Shown here piece after piece: positions 7,807-15,991 of a stretch of DNA of 16,108 bases. The stretch covers positions 1 to 16,108 of the forward strand of contig JBDHXE010000040.1 in the NCBI GenBank assembly GCA_039810525.1, written 5' to 3'. Numbering within the stretch: position 1 is the first letter of the stretch; each line of letters begins with the position of its first letter. The notes under the pieces are model-generated. The model did not search any database, was not told the origin of the DNA, and worked only from the letters and a program-made list of their open reading frames with translations. Origin of the DNA: JBDHXE01 sp039810525 (GTDB taxonomy: Bacteria; Bacteroidota; Ignavibacteria; Kapaibacteriales; UBA2268). Both the position numbers and the translations under genes were made by a program.

Positions 7807-7811
7807 AGGAG
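7807..7811 (+). promoter_or_regulatory. Shine-Dalgarno deciding between two adjacent ATG codons
   Basis: AGGAG precedes two consecutive ATG codons at 7815 and 7818. The spacing is 3 nt to the first and 6 nt to the second, which favours 7818. Confidence 0.5.
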
Positions 7812-7814
7812 CTT

Positions 7815-9521
7815 ATGATGAGTATACCAAAAAATGAAATAAGAAACAAGATTCTCGAATCTTTGACATTAGCTTATATTTTAATTGATCATAAACTAAA
7901 CCCTTTGTATTATAATAAAATATTTACAGAATATTTTAATTTAGAATCTAAAAGCAATAATTACTTTTTTGTAAAAGATATAATAGAAAGAATTGACGAT
8001 GTATTCAAAACAGGCAATGAGAGCGCTGTATATATCAACCATAACTCAAATAAGACACTTAAATTAAATTTTACACCAATATTATCAGACTATAATACTA
8101 CTACCGAGTATGTGCTCTGCTTGATATCGGAAGATAATAATATAAGTAACTGGCAAAAGGAATTTAATCTACTATTTGAGAAAGTACCCAACTATATATC
8201 AATAATAGACAAAAATTTTAAAATTATTCGTTCAAATGAAAAATATAGAGATACATTTGGAGATAATCATAGTGTGTTTCGTACAGATACTGCTAAAAAG
8301 CGAGCAATTGAAAATAATATAGCTCCAGCCGCAGTCTCGTTCAACGAAGGCATAGAACATATAGTTTATCAGGTAGCTCAGACCAAGAGTGGTATGAAAT
8401 GCCATTTAATTGTCAATTCACTACCTCTTAGCGATAATTTAGTTATGGAAATTGCTACTGATATTACAGAGTTAAATCAATTACAAGAACAGCTCCATCA
8501 AGCTCATGATTTTTATACAGAATTAATAGAAAAGAGTAGAATTGGAATTATAGGCATTGATGAAAAAGGAAAAGTACAAATAGTAAATGGTAAGGCAAGA
8601 GCCATACTTGATATCAAATCTAATAGAAAACCTAGCATCAATCAAATAGTTAATCATTTCCCAGATGACTTTTTTAAAGAACCTGATAATAATGGTGTAA
8701 TAATAGAGAATTTAGAAACTGAAATCAAACAAGAAGATAATTCTAAAATACCAGTAAGAATTAATTCAATAGAAATTATGAGTAAAAAAAATTCTATTGG
8801 TCGAGTAGCTTATATAGAAGATCTTACATATATACAAAAGATAAAAGACGAGAAAAGGCTTGCCCAAAATCACGCCGCTAACTCTACATTTGCAATTATC
8901 AAAGACAAATTTCAAAAAAATATAGACGATAATTTAGATAACTTTCTTAATTTTGAAAAAGAACTTGTTTCTATTAACAATGAAGACTGTATATATGCTT
9001 GGCATCAATTTAAATTCAAATACTTTATAGCCAAAGAAATATCATCTACATTTATGGAGCTAATGATTGGATATGCCCCCAACTTTCAAGTTACTAATAT
9101 AGAAGAATTAATCAGAAATGAAATTCTTAACTTTACCTTATGGGCAGATAATGATAAAATTAAGATAACTATTGATAAAGTAGGCAATTTGCATAATATA
9201 AATACAGATCCACATCTATTTAGAAATTTAATTCTAATCCTTCTAAAAGGTAGTTTGCTGAATTCTAAAAAAAATACAGCTAATCCATTTATAGATTTTA
9301 AGATAGAAAATAATGGAAAATATCTTTCATTAGAATTGATTGATAATGGACCCAAAGTAGAAGACAAACATATCACCACTATTACAGAAATTCAAGAAAT
9401 AGATAATCTCAGATATGGTATGCTTATGCTAAATCAGATTGTACAATTATGCGGTGGTTCAATTCTAATTCAAAACAACTCAGAAAATTTAAATGAATTA
9501 AAAATTGTGCTACCATTATAG
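7815..9521 (+). CDS. Multi-PAS sensor protein with a degenerate histidine-kinase C-terminus
   Basis: A soluble 568-residue protein with no membrane segment. Three PAS-like regions are visible: about 8-108, about 116-222 (FEKVPNYISIIDKNFKIIRSN) and about 231-340 (IEKSRIGIIGIDEKGKVQIVN). A helical linker and a GHKL ATPase-like region (about 425-568) follow. In that region the N-box is weak (TDPHLFRNLILILLKGSLLN), the G1 box reads DNGPK rather than DNGxG, and the G2 region reads YGMLMLNQIVQLCGGSI with only part of the usual glycines. No His-Glu/Asp followed by a [KR]TP-type H-box is visible. A catalytically reduced or inactive kinase, or a protein-interaction sensor, is inferred. AGGAG at 7807-7811 sits 3 nt from the first ATG and 6 nt from the second (7818), so the second may be the true start. 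No response regulator lies next to it. Confidence 0.72.
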   Translation: MMSIPKNEIRNKILESLTLAYILIDHKLNPLYYNKIFTEYFNLESKSNNYFFVKDIIERIDDVFKTGNESAVYINHNSNKTLKLNFTPILSDYNTTTEYVLCLISEDNNISNWQKEFNLLFEKVPNYISIIDKNFKIIRSNEKYRDTFGDNHSVFRTDTAKKRAIENNIAPAAVSFNEGIEHIVYQVAQTKSGMKCHLIVNSLPLSDNLVMEIATDITELNQLQEQLHQAHDFYTELIEKSRIGIIGIDEKGKVQIVNGKARAILDIKSNRKPSINQIVNHFPDDFFKEPDNNGVIIENLETEIKQEDNSKIPVRINSIEIMSKKNSIGRVAYIEDLTYIQKIKDEKRLAQNHAANSTFAIIKDKFQKNIDDNLDNFLNFEKELVSINNEDCIYAWHQFKFKYFIAKEISSTFMELMIGYAPNFQVTNIEELIRNEILNFTLWADNDKIKITIDKVGNLHNINTDPHLFRNLILILLKGSLLNSKKNTANPFIDFKIENNGKYLSLELIDNGPKVEDKHITTITEIQEIDNLRYGMLMLNQIVQLCGGSILIQNNSENLNELKIVLPL

Positions 9522-9561
9522 ATAGTAGTAACTCATTATTTAATAAAATTTTAATAATTAA

Positions 9562-9594
9562 TTGATATTAATTAAAAAAATATTATTACTTTTG
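9562..9594 (+). promoter_or_regulatory. Distal candidate promoter of the str-S10 operon
   Basis: TTG at 9562-9564 and TACTTTTG at 9587-9594 match the Bacteroidetes TTG and TAnnTTTG elements, separated by 22 nt, slightly wide. Initiation here would give a leader of roughly 165 nt before rpsL. An 8-bp AT-only inverted repeat (9555-9562 with 9567-9574) overlaps the -33 box. Confidence 0.4.
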
Positions 9595-9683
9595 CACTTC
9601 TTAGTAATTTAAACATAAAAATAGAGCTAAAATTCAAGAAACGTAAAAAAAATATCTTTTTTTTTAAATAAATTAAAAAATAA

Positions 9684-9715
9684 TTTGGTTATTTCAATCA
9701 AACGATATATTTTTG
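9684..9715 (+). promoter_or_regulatory. Proximal candidate promoter of the str-S10 operon
   Basis: TTTG at 9684-9687 and TATTTTTG at 9708-9715 match the Bacteroidetes -33 and -7 consensus with a 20-nt spacer, a near-ideal arrangement. Transcription would start about 9722, leaving a leader of about 45 nt before the rpsL GTG. Confidence 0.6.
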
Positions 9716-9766
9716 TAAGCTCTGTAGCAACAACAGTTTGTTTTTTGTATAATTTGGAGATAGATT

Positions 9767-10180
9767 GTGCCAACTATAGCGCAGTTAGTAAGAAAAGGTA
9801 GAACAAGGATAACATATAAAAGTAAGTCTGCAGCATTAAAGTCTTGCCCGCAGAGACGTGGCGTTTGCACGAGAGTATATACTACTACTCCAAAGAAGCC
9901 AAATTCTGCATTAAGAAAAGTTGCACGTGTTAGATTAAGTTCTGGATTCGAAGTATCCGCATATATTCCAGGAGAAGGCCATAACTTGCAAGAGCACTCA
10001 ATAGTTTTTGTAAGAGGTGGTAGAGTAAAAGATTTGCCGGGTGTGCGTTACCACGTAGTAAGAGGGACGGCTGATACACAGGGTGTTGACGGTCGCCGCC
10101 AAGGTAGATCAAAATATGGATCTAAGCGTCCTAAACCAGGTCAAGCCACAAAAGGTCCAGCTGGTAAAGGTAAAAAGTAA
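9767..10180 (+). CDS. rpsL: 30S ribosomal protein S12
   Basis: S12 sits at the decoding centre of the small subunit. The 137-residue protein matches the family end to end: CPQRRGVCTRVYTTTPKKPN, SALRKVARVRL, PGEGHNLQEHS and RGGRVKDLPGVRYH. The lysines equivalent to K43 and K88, where streptomycin-resistance changes arise, are both wild type. The C-terminus carries a short basic Gly/Lys/Pro-rich tail longer than in E. coli. The start is GTG with GGAGA 6 nt upstream. It opens the str operon, with rpsG 24 nt downstream. Confidence 0.98.
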   Translation: MPTIAQLVRKGRTRITYKSKSAALKSCPQRRGVCTRVYTTTPKKPNSALRKVARVRLSSGFEVSAYIPGEGHNLQEHSIVFVRGGRVKDLPGVRYHVVRGTADTQGVDGRRQGRSKYGSKRPKPGQATKGPAGKGKK

Positions 10181-10204
10181 TATATAAAATAGGTATAGAT
10201 TTAT

Positions 10205-10672
10205 ATGAGAAAGAAAAGAGCCGAAAAGCGTAAAATGCTACCAGATCCAAGATACAACGATGTTGTAGTGTCAAGGTTTATTAATAGCATAATGATACAA
10301 GGCAAAAAAAATACTGCTAGAAATTTAGTTTATGATGCTTTTTCTGCTATTGCAGAAAAGACAAAAGAAGAACCGATCGATATATTTAGAAAAGCAATGG
10401 CTAATGTAGCACCTTTGGTAGAAGTCCGCTCTAGAAGAGTAGGCGGAGCCACTTATCAAGTACCAGTTGATGTAAGAGAAGATAGAAGAATTACTTTAGC
10501 TATTAGATGGATTAAAAGTTATAGTAAACAACGCAGAGATAAATCTATGTCGCAGAAAATAGCTTCAGAATTGATAGCTGCTGCTAAAGGTGAAGGTTCT
10601 AGCGTTAAGAAAAAAGAAGATACTCATAGAATGGCCGAAGCAAACAAAGCTTTTGCTCATTTTAAATGGTAA
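10205..10672 (+). CDS. rpsG: 30S ribosomal protein S7
   Basis: S7 initiates assembly of the 30S head and lines the exit site. The 155-residue length is standard. Family motifs include RKKRAEKRKMLPDPRYNDVV at the N-terminus, ANVAPLVEVRSRRVGGATYQ in the middle, and the C-terminal EDTHRMAEANKAFAHFKW. There is no evident Shine-Dalgarno ahead of the ATG, a common trait in this superphylum. It lies between rpsL and fusA in the same operon. Confidence 0.98.
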   Translation: MRKKRAEKRKMLPDPRYNDVVVSRFINSIMIQGKKNTARNLVYDAFSAIAEKTKEEPIDIFRKAMANVAPLVEVRSRRVGGATYQVPVDVREDRRITLAIRWIKSYSKQRRDKSMSQKIASELIAAAKGEGSSVKKKEDTHRMAEANKAFAHFKW

Positions 10673-10716
10673 AAATATTTTGATTTATTTAGTTCTTTGG
10701 CAATTGAAAACCACGT

Positions 10717-12771
10717 ATGTCGCGTAATATAGATATATCAAATCTAAGAAATATTGGCATAATGGCCCATATTGATGCAGGCAAAACAACTACTACTGAA
10801 AGAATGTTATTTTATTCAGGTTATCTCCATAGAATAGGAGCAGTAGATGAGGGTACGGCATTTATGGACTTTATGGAGCAAGAAAAAGAACGCGGCATAA
10901 CTATTATGTCAGCTGCAACAACGTGCTTTTGGAAAGACTATCAAATTAATATTATAGATACTCCGGGTCACGTTGATTTTACCGCAGAAGTGCAGAGATC
11001 TCTAAGAGTTTTAGACGGCGCAATAGCCGTACTTTGTGCTGTAGGAGGTGTTCAGCCCCAAACAGAAACAGTTTGGCATCAAGCAGAACAATACAGCGTT
11101 CCCAAAATAGCATTTATTAATAAAATGGACAGAGTAGGAGCTAATTTCCAAAAAGTCATTGATATGATGAAAGATAGGCTGGGAGCTAATCCAATAGCAG
11201 TTCAAATTCCGATTGGTAGCGAAGATAAATTTGAAGGTATTATTGATTTGATTGAAATGAGAGCCTATTATTTCGATATTGAAACATTAGGTATCAATTA
11301 TGAGGAAAGAGATATACCTAAAGAATTTATTGATGATGCTAACAATTACAAAGAAAAACTTTTAGAAAATATTGCTGAGTTAGATGATACTTTGCTAGAA
11401 AAATTTCTTAATGGTGATTTTATATCAAAAAATGAGATATTAAATACTCTTAGAAATGCTACCCTATCTCTTAAAGCAGTGCCTGTTTTATGTGGCTCTT
11501 CTCTAAAGAATGTAGGATTGCAATTACTAATGGATTCTATAATAACTTATTTGCCATCACCATTAGAAGTTAGATATACAAATGGATACGATGTAAAAGA
11601 TAATAATATCAAATTATCACGTAAACCATCAGACGAAGAGTCATTCTCAAGCTTAGCATTTAAGATTTTGACAGATCCTTACATCGGAAAACTGACCTTT
11701 GTCAGAATATATTCCGGAACTGTCAAGGTTGGGCAATCGGTTCATAACACTACATCAGAAAAGAAAGAAAAAATTCTTAAACTGATGAAAGTTTACGCTA
11801 ATAAAAGAGAAGAAATACAAGAAGCTTATGCTGGCGATATTATTGCAATACCAGGATTGAAATTTACAAGAACAGGCGATACATTATGCGATATTAATAA
11901 TCCTATAATATATGAGAAAATAGAATTTTTGGAACCTGTTATTAATCAATCTATAGAAGCAAAAACATTGGCAGACCAAGATAAACTCAATGAAGCCTTG
12001 CTTAAATTGAGCGAAGAAGACCCTACTTTTAAATATTCTATAAGTGAAGAAAGTGGGCAAACAATCATAAGTGGTGTAGGTGAATTACATCTCGATATTA
12101 TAGTAGATAGATTGAATCGCGAATTTAAAGTTCCATCAAAAGTTGGTAAACCACAAGTCTCATATAGAGAAACAATTAGTAATGAATCTATATCCGAATA
12201 TACTTTCGAGAGACAAATGGCAAATAAGAATCAATTTGGAAATGTGAAAGTTGAAGTAAGACCCGCCAGACAGAATGATGGAATTATAGTTGAAAATAAT
12301 TTAAAAAAGACAAAGATTCCCGAAAATTTTGTTACTGCTATAGAGCAAGGTGTTCGGGAAGCTTTGAACATAGGACCTCAAGGTTATCCAATGATGGATG
12401 TAAGGGCTTTAATATTAGAAACAAATTATATACAAGATGTTACAACAGAAATAGGTTGTAAAATCGCCGCTTCGACTGCTACAAAAGAGGCATGCAGAAA
12501 TGCAGGACCGGTTATGCTCGAACCCGTCTTCAAAGTCGAAGTAACATCACCTGAAGAATATGTAGGAGATATAATTGCAGATCTAAACTCCCGAAAGGGT
12601 AGAGTAGAAGCAATAGAGCAAAATGGTGTGATGCAAGTTATTAAAGGAACTGCACCGCTCTCGGAAATGTTTGGCTATGTAACACAATTACGTTCAATGT
12701 CGCAAGGTAGAGCTAGCTTTACAATGGCATTCTCGCAATATGAGCCAGCATTAATAAAAAATAGATATTGA
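10717..12771 (+). CDS. fusA: Translation elongation factor G with unusual domain IV tip loops
   Basis: EF-G uses GTP to drive ribosomal translocation and, with RRF, recycling. The 684 residues contain the G1 loop AHIDAGKTT (17-25), RGITI, DTPGHVDF (81-88), NKMD (135-138), domain II/III segments (EESGQTIISGVGELHLDI) and the C-terminal PLSEMFGYVTQLRSMSQGRASF. It is at the str locus between rpsG and tuf, so it should be the housekeeping factor. Two domain IV sites are odd. The usual glycine-rich GGxGQ[YF]G loop reads ANKNQFG (502-508). The tip His (His573 in Thermus, His583 in E. coli) aligns with Ile572 in NYIQDVTTE. The subfamily (classical EF-G I or an spdEFG-type paralogue) needs a tree. There is no clear Shine-Dalgarno. 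Confidence 0.96.
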   Translation: MSRNIDISNLRNIGIMAHIDAGKTTTTERMLFYSGYLHRIGAVDEGTAFMDFMEQEKERGITIMSAATTCFWKDYQINIIDTPGHVDFTAEVQRSLRVLDGAIAVLCAVGGVQPQTETVWHQAEQYSVPKIAFINKMDRVGANFQKVIDMMKDRLGANPIAVQIPIGSEDKFEGIIDLIEMRAYYFDIETLGINYEERDIPKEFIDDANNYKEKLLENIAELDDTLLEKFLNGDFISKNEILNTLRNATLSLKAVPVLCGSSLKNVGLQLLMDSIITYLPSPLEVRYTNGYDVKDNNIKLSRKPSDEESFSSLAFKILTDPYIGKLTFVRIYSGTVKVGQSVHNTTSEKKEKILKLMKVYANKREEIQEAYAGDIIAIPGLKFTRTGDTLCDINNPIIYEKIEFLEPVINQSIEAKTLADQDKLNEALLKLSEEDPTFKYSISEESGQTIISGVGELHLDIIVDRLNREFKVPSKVGKPQVSYRETISNESISEYTFERQMANKNQFGNVKVEVRPARQNDGIIVENNLKKTKIPENFVTAIEQGVREALNIGPQGYPMMDVRALILETNYIQDVTTEIGCKIAASTATKEACRNAGPVMLEPVFKVEVTSPEEYVGDIIADLNSRKGRVEAIEQNGVMQVIKGTAPLSEMFGYVTQLRSMSQGRASFTMAFSQYEPALIKNRY

Positions 12772-12803
12772 AAATTTATTTAATTTAATTAAGGAGTCAT
12801 TCA

Positions 12804-14009
12804 ATGGCTAAAGAGAAATTTGAAAGAAATAAACCACACGTAAACGTGGGTACAATTGGTCACGTAGACCATGGTAAAACAACTTTGACAGCTGCTATAT
12901 CAACTGCTTTATACTTAAAGTATGGCGGAGAAAAGAGATCTTTTGATTCTATTGACAACGCCCCTGAAGAAAAAGCACGTGGGATAACAATTGCAACTTC
13001 ACACGTAGAATACGAAACTGCTAATCGTCACTACGCACACGTTGATTGTCCGGGTCACGCCGATTATGTTAAGAATATGATCACTGGTGCTGCTCAAATG
13101 GATGGTGCTATATTAGTGTGCGCTGCTACAGACGGACCTATGCCACAAACTCGTGAACACATTCTATTAGCTCGTCAGGTAGGTGTACCTCGTATGGTAG
13201 TATTTATGAATAAAGTAGATATTGCTGATCCAGATTTATTAGAATTAGTAGAAATGGAATTACGCGATTTGCTATCTTCATATAATTTCCCTGGCGATGA
13301 AATTCCAATTATTCCGGGCTCTGCACTTCAAGCGTTAGAAGCTGGTACATCAGGTGCTCCTGTTGATGATCCAAGATTTACTTGCATTTGGAATTTAATG
13401 GATGCAGTAGATACATATATCCCAACTCCTGTACGTGATACAGATAAACCATTCTTAATGCCTGTTGAAGACGTATTCTCTATCACAGGTCGTGGTACAG
13501 TTGGTACTGGAAGAATAGAACGCGGTATAGTAAAAGTAAACGAAGAAGTAGAAATTGTAGGTTTTGGATTACACAAAAAGACAATTTGTACTGGTATTGA
13601 AATGTTCCGTAAACTTTTAGATGAAGGTCAAGCTGGCGATAACGTAGGTTTATTGTTACGTGGTGTTGATAAAAATGAATTAGAACGTGGTATGGTAATA
13701 GCTAAACCTGGTTCTATCAAACCTCACTTTAAATTTACAGCTCAAATATACGTATTGAAAAAAGAAGAAGGTGGTCGTCATACTCCATTCTTTAATGGCT
13801 ATCGCCCACAATTTTATTTCAGAACAACAGACGTAACAGGTTCTTTACATTTACCTGCTGGTGTAGAAATGGTTATGCCAGGTGATAACTTAGATAATAT
13901 TGAAGTAGAAATGATTACTCCTGTAGCTATGGAAAATGGACTAAGATTCGCTATCCGTGAAGGTGGTAGAACCGTAGGTGCTGGTGTTGTAGTAAGTATA
14001 ATTGAATAA
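12804..14009 (+). CDS. tuf: Translation elongation factor Tu
   Basis: EF-Tu carries aminoacyl-tRNA to the ribosome as a GTP complex. The 401-residue protein is full length with GHVDHGKTT (19-27), RGITI, DCPGHADY (81-88), NKVD (136-139) and the domain II/III segments GRGTVGTGRIERG and RHTPFFNGYRPQFYFRTTDVTG. AAGGAG at 12791-12796 is 7 nt from the ATG, one of the best ribosome-binding sites in the window. Codon use differs visibly from fusA: arginine is mostly CGT here but mostly AGA there, consistent with very high expression. Its place between fusA and rpsJ is a useful lineage marker. Confidence 0.99.
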   Translation: MAKEKFERNKPHVNVGTIGHVDHGKTTLTAAISTALYLKYGGEKRSFDSIDNAPEEKARGITIATSHVEYETANRHYAHVDCPGHADYVKNMITGAAQMDGAILVCAATDGPMPQTREHILLARQVGVPRMVVFMNKVDIADPDLLELVEMELRDLLSSYNFPGDEIPIIPGSALQALEAGTSGAPVDDPRFTCIWNLMDAVDTYIPTPVRDTDKPFLMPVEDVFSITGRGTVGTGRIERGIVKVNEEVEIVGFGLHKKTICTGIEMFRKLLDEGQAGDNVGLLLRGVDKNELERGMVIAKPGSIKPHFKFTAQIYVLKKEEGGRHTPFFNGYRPQFYFRTTDVTGSLHLPAGVEMVMPGDNLDNIEVEMITPVAMENGLRFAIREGGRTVGAGVVVSIIE

Positions 14010-14022
14010 TAAATAAATTAAT

Positions 14023-14037
14023 AAAGCAAATTGCTTT
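14023..14037 (+). repeat. Small inverted repeat in the tuf-rpsJ gap
   Basis: AAAGC, a 5-nt loop and GCTTT lie in the 48-nt gap between tuf and rpsJ. No T-run follows, so it is not a standard terminator. It might be a weak processing or attenuation site, or chance. Confidence 0.25.
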
Positions 14038-14057
14038 GATAAGTTAAGGAAAACAAA

Positions 14058-14366
14058 GTGGCAACACAAAGAATAAGAATAAAACTAAAGTCTTATGACC
14101 ATAATTTAATTGATAAGTCATCAGAGCGAATTGTTCGAACTGTAAAGCAGACGGGAGCGGTAGTAAGTGGACCAATCCCTCTGCCAACCAGACGTTCGAT
14201 TTTTACAGTTAATCGTTCGCCACATGTTGATAAAAAATCCCGCGAACAATTCGAGACTAGAGTTCATAAGCGTTTAATTGATATTTTTAGTTCAACTCAA
14301 AAGACAATAGATGCATTAATGAGACTAGAACTCCCCGCTGGTGTTGATGTTGAAGTAAAAGTGTAA
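14058..14366 (+). CDS. rpsJ: 30S ribosomal protein S10
   Basis: S10 is a head protein of the 30S subunit and, as NusE, a partner in transcription antitermination. The 102-residue length is normal. Motifs are QRIRIKLKSYDHNLID at the N-terminus, GPIPLPTRRSIFTVNRSPHV in the centre and the C-terminal LELPAGVDVEVKV. The start is GTG with AAGGA 7 nt upstream (14046-14050). It begins the S10 block, which here follows tuf directly with no sign of a separate strong promoter in the 48-nt gap. Confidence 0.98.
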   Translation: MATQRIRIKLKSYDHNLIDKSSERIVRTVKQTGAVVSGPIPLPTRRSIFTVNRSPHVDKKSREQFETRVHKRLIDIFSSTQKTIDALMRLELPAGVDVEVKV

Positions 14367-14382
14367 AGGAGAGCGATAACAA

Positions 14383-15006
14383 ATGAAGTCGGCGATTTTA
14401 GGAAAGAAAATTGGTATGACCAGTATCTTTGATGATAATGGAGTACAAGTACCTTGCACCGTTATCGAAGCAGGACCTTGTCCAATAGTTAATATTAGAA
14501 CTGGTGAAAGTAATGGTTATGAAGCTGTTCAAGTTGGTTGGTTACCAATCAAAGATACAAAAGTTAAAAAACCTGTATTAGGATATTTTAAAAAACAAGG
14601 TTTAAGTCCACTAAAATATCTAAAAGAATTTCGTGATTTAGAAATAGATTTAAAAATCGGTGATAATCTAACAGTTGAACAATTTCAGCCTGGTGATAAA
14701 GTAAAAGTAGTAGGAAAAAGTAAAGGTAAAGGTTTTCAAGGTGTAGTAAAACGCCACCATTTTGGCGGTGTTGGTATGCAAACTCACGGACAAAGTGATA
14801 GACAGAGACACCCCGGCTCTATTGGTTCTTCATCTTATCCTTCAAGAGTATTCAAAGGTTTAAGAATGGCTGGCCGTATGGGTGGTAAACAAATTACAGC
14901 TAGAAATCTCCAAATATTGGAAGTAATGCCAGATAAAAATTTAATTCTTATCAAAGGTAGTGTTCCCGGAGCAAATAATTCATTATTAGAAATAGTTAAG
15001 TTATAG
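14383..15006 (+). CDS. rplC: 50S ribosomal protein L3
   Basis: L3 is an early-assembly large-subunit protein reaching toward the peptidyl transferase centre. The 207 residues show the family hallmarks GKKIGMTSIFDDNG at the start, KGKGFQGVVKRHHFGG in the centre, and GRMGGKQ with the glutamine that is methylated in some bacteria. AAGGAG overlaps the end of rpsJ, 11 nt before the ATG, a slightly long spacing. It is 16 nt after rpsJ and 8 nt before rplD. Confidence 0.98.
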   Translation: MKSAILGKKIGMTSIFDDNGVQVPCTVIEAGPCPIVNIRTGESNGYEAVQVGWLPIKDTKVKKPVLGYFKKQGLSPLKYLKEFRDLEIDLKIGDNLTVEQFQPGDKVKVVGKSKGKGFQGVVKRHHFGGVGMQTHGQSDRQRHPGSIGSSSYPSRVFKGLRMAGRMGGKQITARNLQILEVMPDKNLILIKGSVPGANNSLLEIVKL

Positions 15007-15014
15007 GCAATAAA

Positions 15015-15641
15015 ATGTTGATTGATGTTTTTACAAAAGAAGGACAAGTAACAGGTCAGATAGAATTGAACGATGATATATTTGCAATCGAACCAAACGA
15101 AAACGCAATGCATCAGGCAGTTGTTGCTTACTTGGCTCATCAAAGACAAGGTACTCACAAAACTAAAATACGTTCAGAAGTATCTGGCGGAAATAAGAAA
15201 CCTTGGAAACAAAAAGGCCGTGGTACAGCTCGTGCTGGTTCTAATCGTTCACCCGTATGGGTTGGTGGTGGTACAGTTCATGGACCAAAACCACACGATT
15301 ATGTATATAAATTAACAAAAAAATTAAATAGATTGGCTAGAAAATCTGCTCTTTCTCTAAGAGTAAAAGAATCTAATTTGATAGTTGTTGATGATTTTAA
15401 GTTTAACACTATCAAAACAAAACAAGTAGCAGATATACTAAAAAATCTAAAAATAACAAAAGAAAAATCATTGTTACTTTTACCAGAAGTTGATAATCAA
15501 ATTTTCTTGTCAGGTAGAAACATTAAGAATTTGACAATTCAGCCTGCAGATAAAATATCAGCTTATGATGTACTAAATCATAAAAAAATTATTTTAATTC
15601 GTGGAGCAGTTAGCACTATCGAAAATACTTTCAGTAATTAA
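15015..15641 (+). CDS. rplD: 50S ribosomal protein L4
   Basis: L4 lines the nascent-peptide exit tunnel. The 208-residue protein has the conserved extended-loop region KKPWKQKGRGTARAGSNRSP, followed by VWVGGGTVHGPKPHDY, the loop that meets macrolide drugs at the tunnel constriction. The residues seen there are unaltered. The C-terminal domain (about 110-208) is less conserved but ends with the usual YDVLNHKKIILIRGAV. In enterobacteria L4 also regulates the S10 operon; nothing in this sequence shows that here. Confidence 0.98.
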   Translation: MLIDVFTKEGQVTGQIELNDDIFAIEPNENAMHQAVVAYLAHQRQGTHKTKIRSEVSGGNKKPWKQKGRGTARAGSNRSPVWVGGGTVHGPKPHDYVYKLTKKLNRLARKSALSLRVKESNLIVVDDFKFNTIKTKQVADILKNLKITKEKSLLLLPEVDNQIFLSGRNIKNLTIQPADKISAYDVLNHKKIILIRGAVSTIENTFSN

Positions 15642-15656
15642 ATCGGTTAAAGAAAA

Positions 15657-15962
15657 ATGAAACAAATTATTAAAAGACCAGTGATTACAGAAAAAGCGAT
15701 GAGTCTCGCTTCGCAAAGACAGTATGTATTTGAAGTACATCCTGAAGCAAATAAGATTCAAATTAAAGAAGCTATCGAAAAGTTATTTGAAGTAAATATT
15801 ACTAGCATCAGAACTGTAAGAATCAAAGGTAAAAACAAAATCCGTATGACTCGTAGAGGTATGATGAAAGGCAAAACTGCTCTTAAGAAAAAGGCATATA
15901 TTACTTTGAAAGAAGGACAAACAATTGAATTAGTTTCAGGTGTCGGTACAGACACAGAATAA
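15657..15962 (+). CDS. rplW: 50S ribosomal protein L23
   Basis: L23 sits at the tunnel exit and docks trigger factor and the signal-recognition particle. The 101-residue protein is standard, with IIKRPVITEKAM at the N-terminus, YVFEVHPEANKIQIKEAIEK, and the basic KGKNKIRMTRRGMMKGKTALKK loop (about 58-79). It follows rplD by 15 nt and precedes rplB by 29 nt. No strong Shine-Dalgarno is present. Confidence 0.97.
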   Translation: MKQIIKRPVITEKAMSLASQRQYVFEVHPEANKIQIKEAIEKLFEVNITSIRTVRIKGKNKIRMTRRGMMKGKTALKKKAYITLKEGQTIELVSGVGTDTE

Positions 15963-15991
15963 TTATATTAATAATAATACATTGACTAAAA

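Larger units (their letters stand above)
7556..7814. other. Divergent intergenic region, AT-rich
   Basis: About 260 nt between the lipoprotein gene (minus) and the PAS-protein gene (plus). Apart from the TATATTTG candidate and poly-A runs near 7670-7710, no gene, repeat or folded RNA was recognised. Confidence 0.4.
9522..9766. other. Leader/promoter region of the str-S10 operon
   Basis: About 245 nt, very AT-rich, holding the two promoter candidates and the rpsL ribosome-binding site (GGAGA at 9756-9760). No rho-independent terminator for the upstream PAS gene, no small ORF and no recognisable riboswitch was seen. Confidence 0.5.

Noticed and set aside
14010..14057. Separate promoter or terminator between tuf and rpsJ
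   Set aside because: No TAnnTTTG element and no T-run after the small hairpin; the 48-nt gap fits a single transcript.
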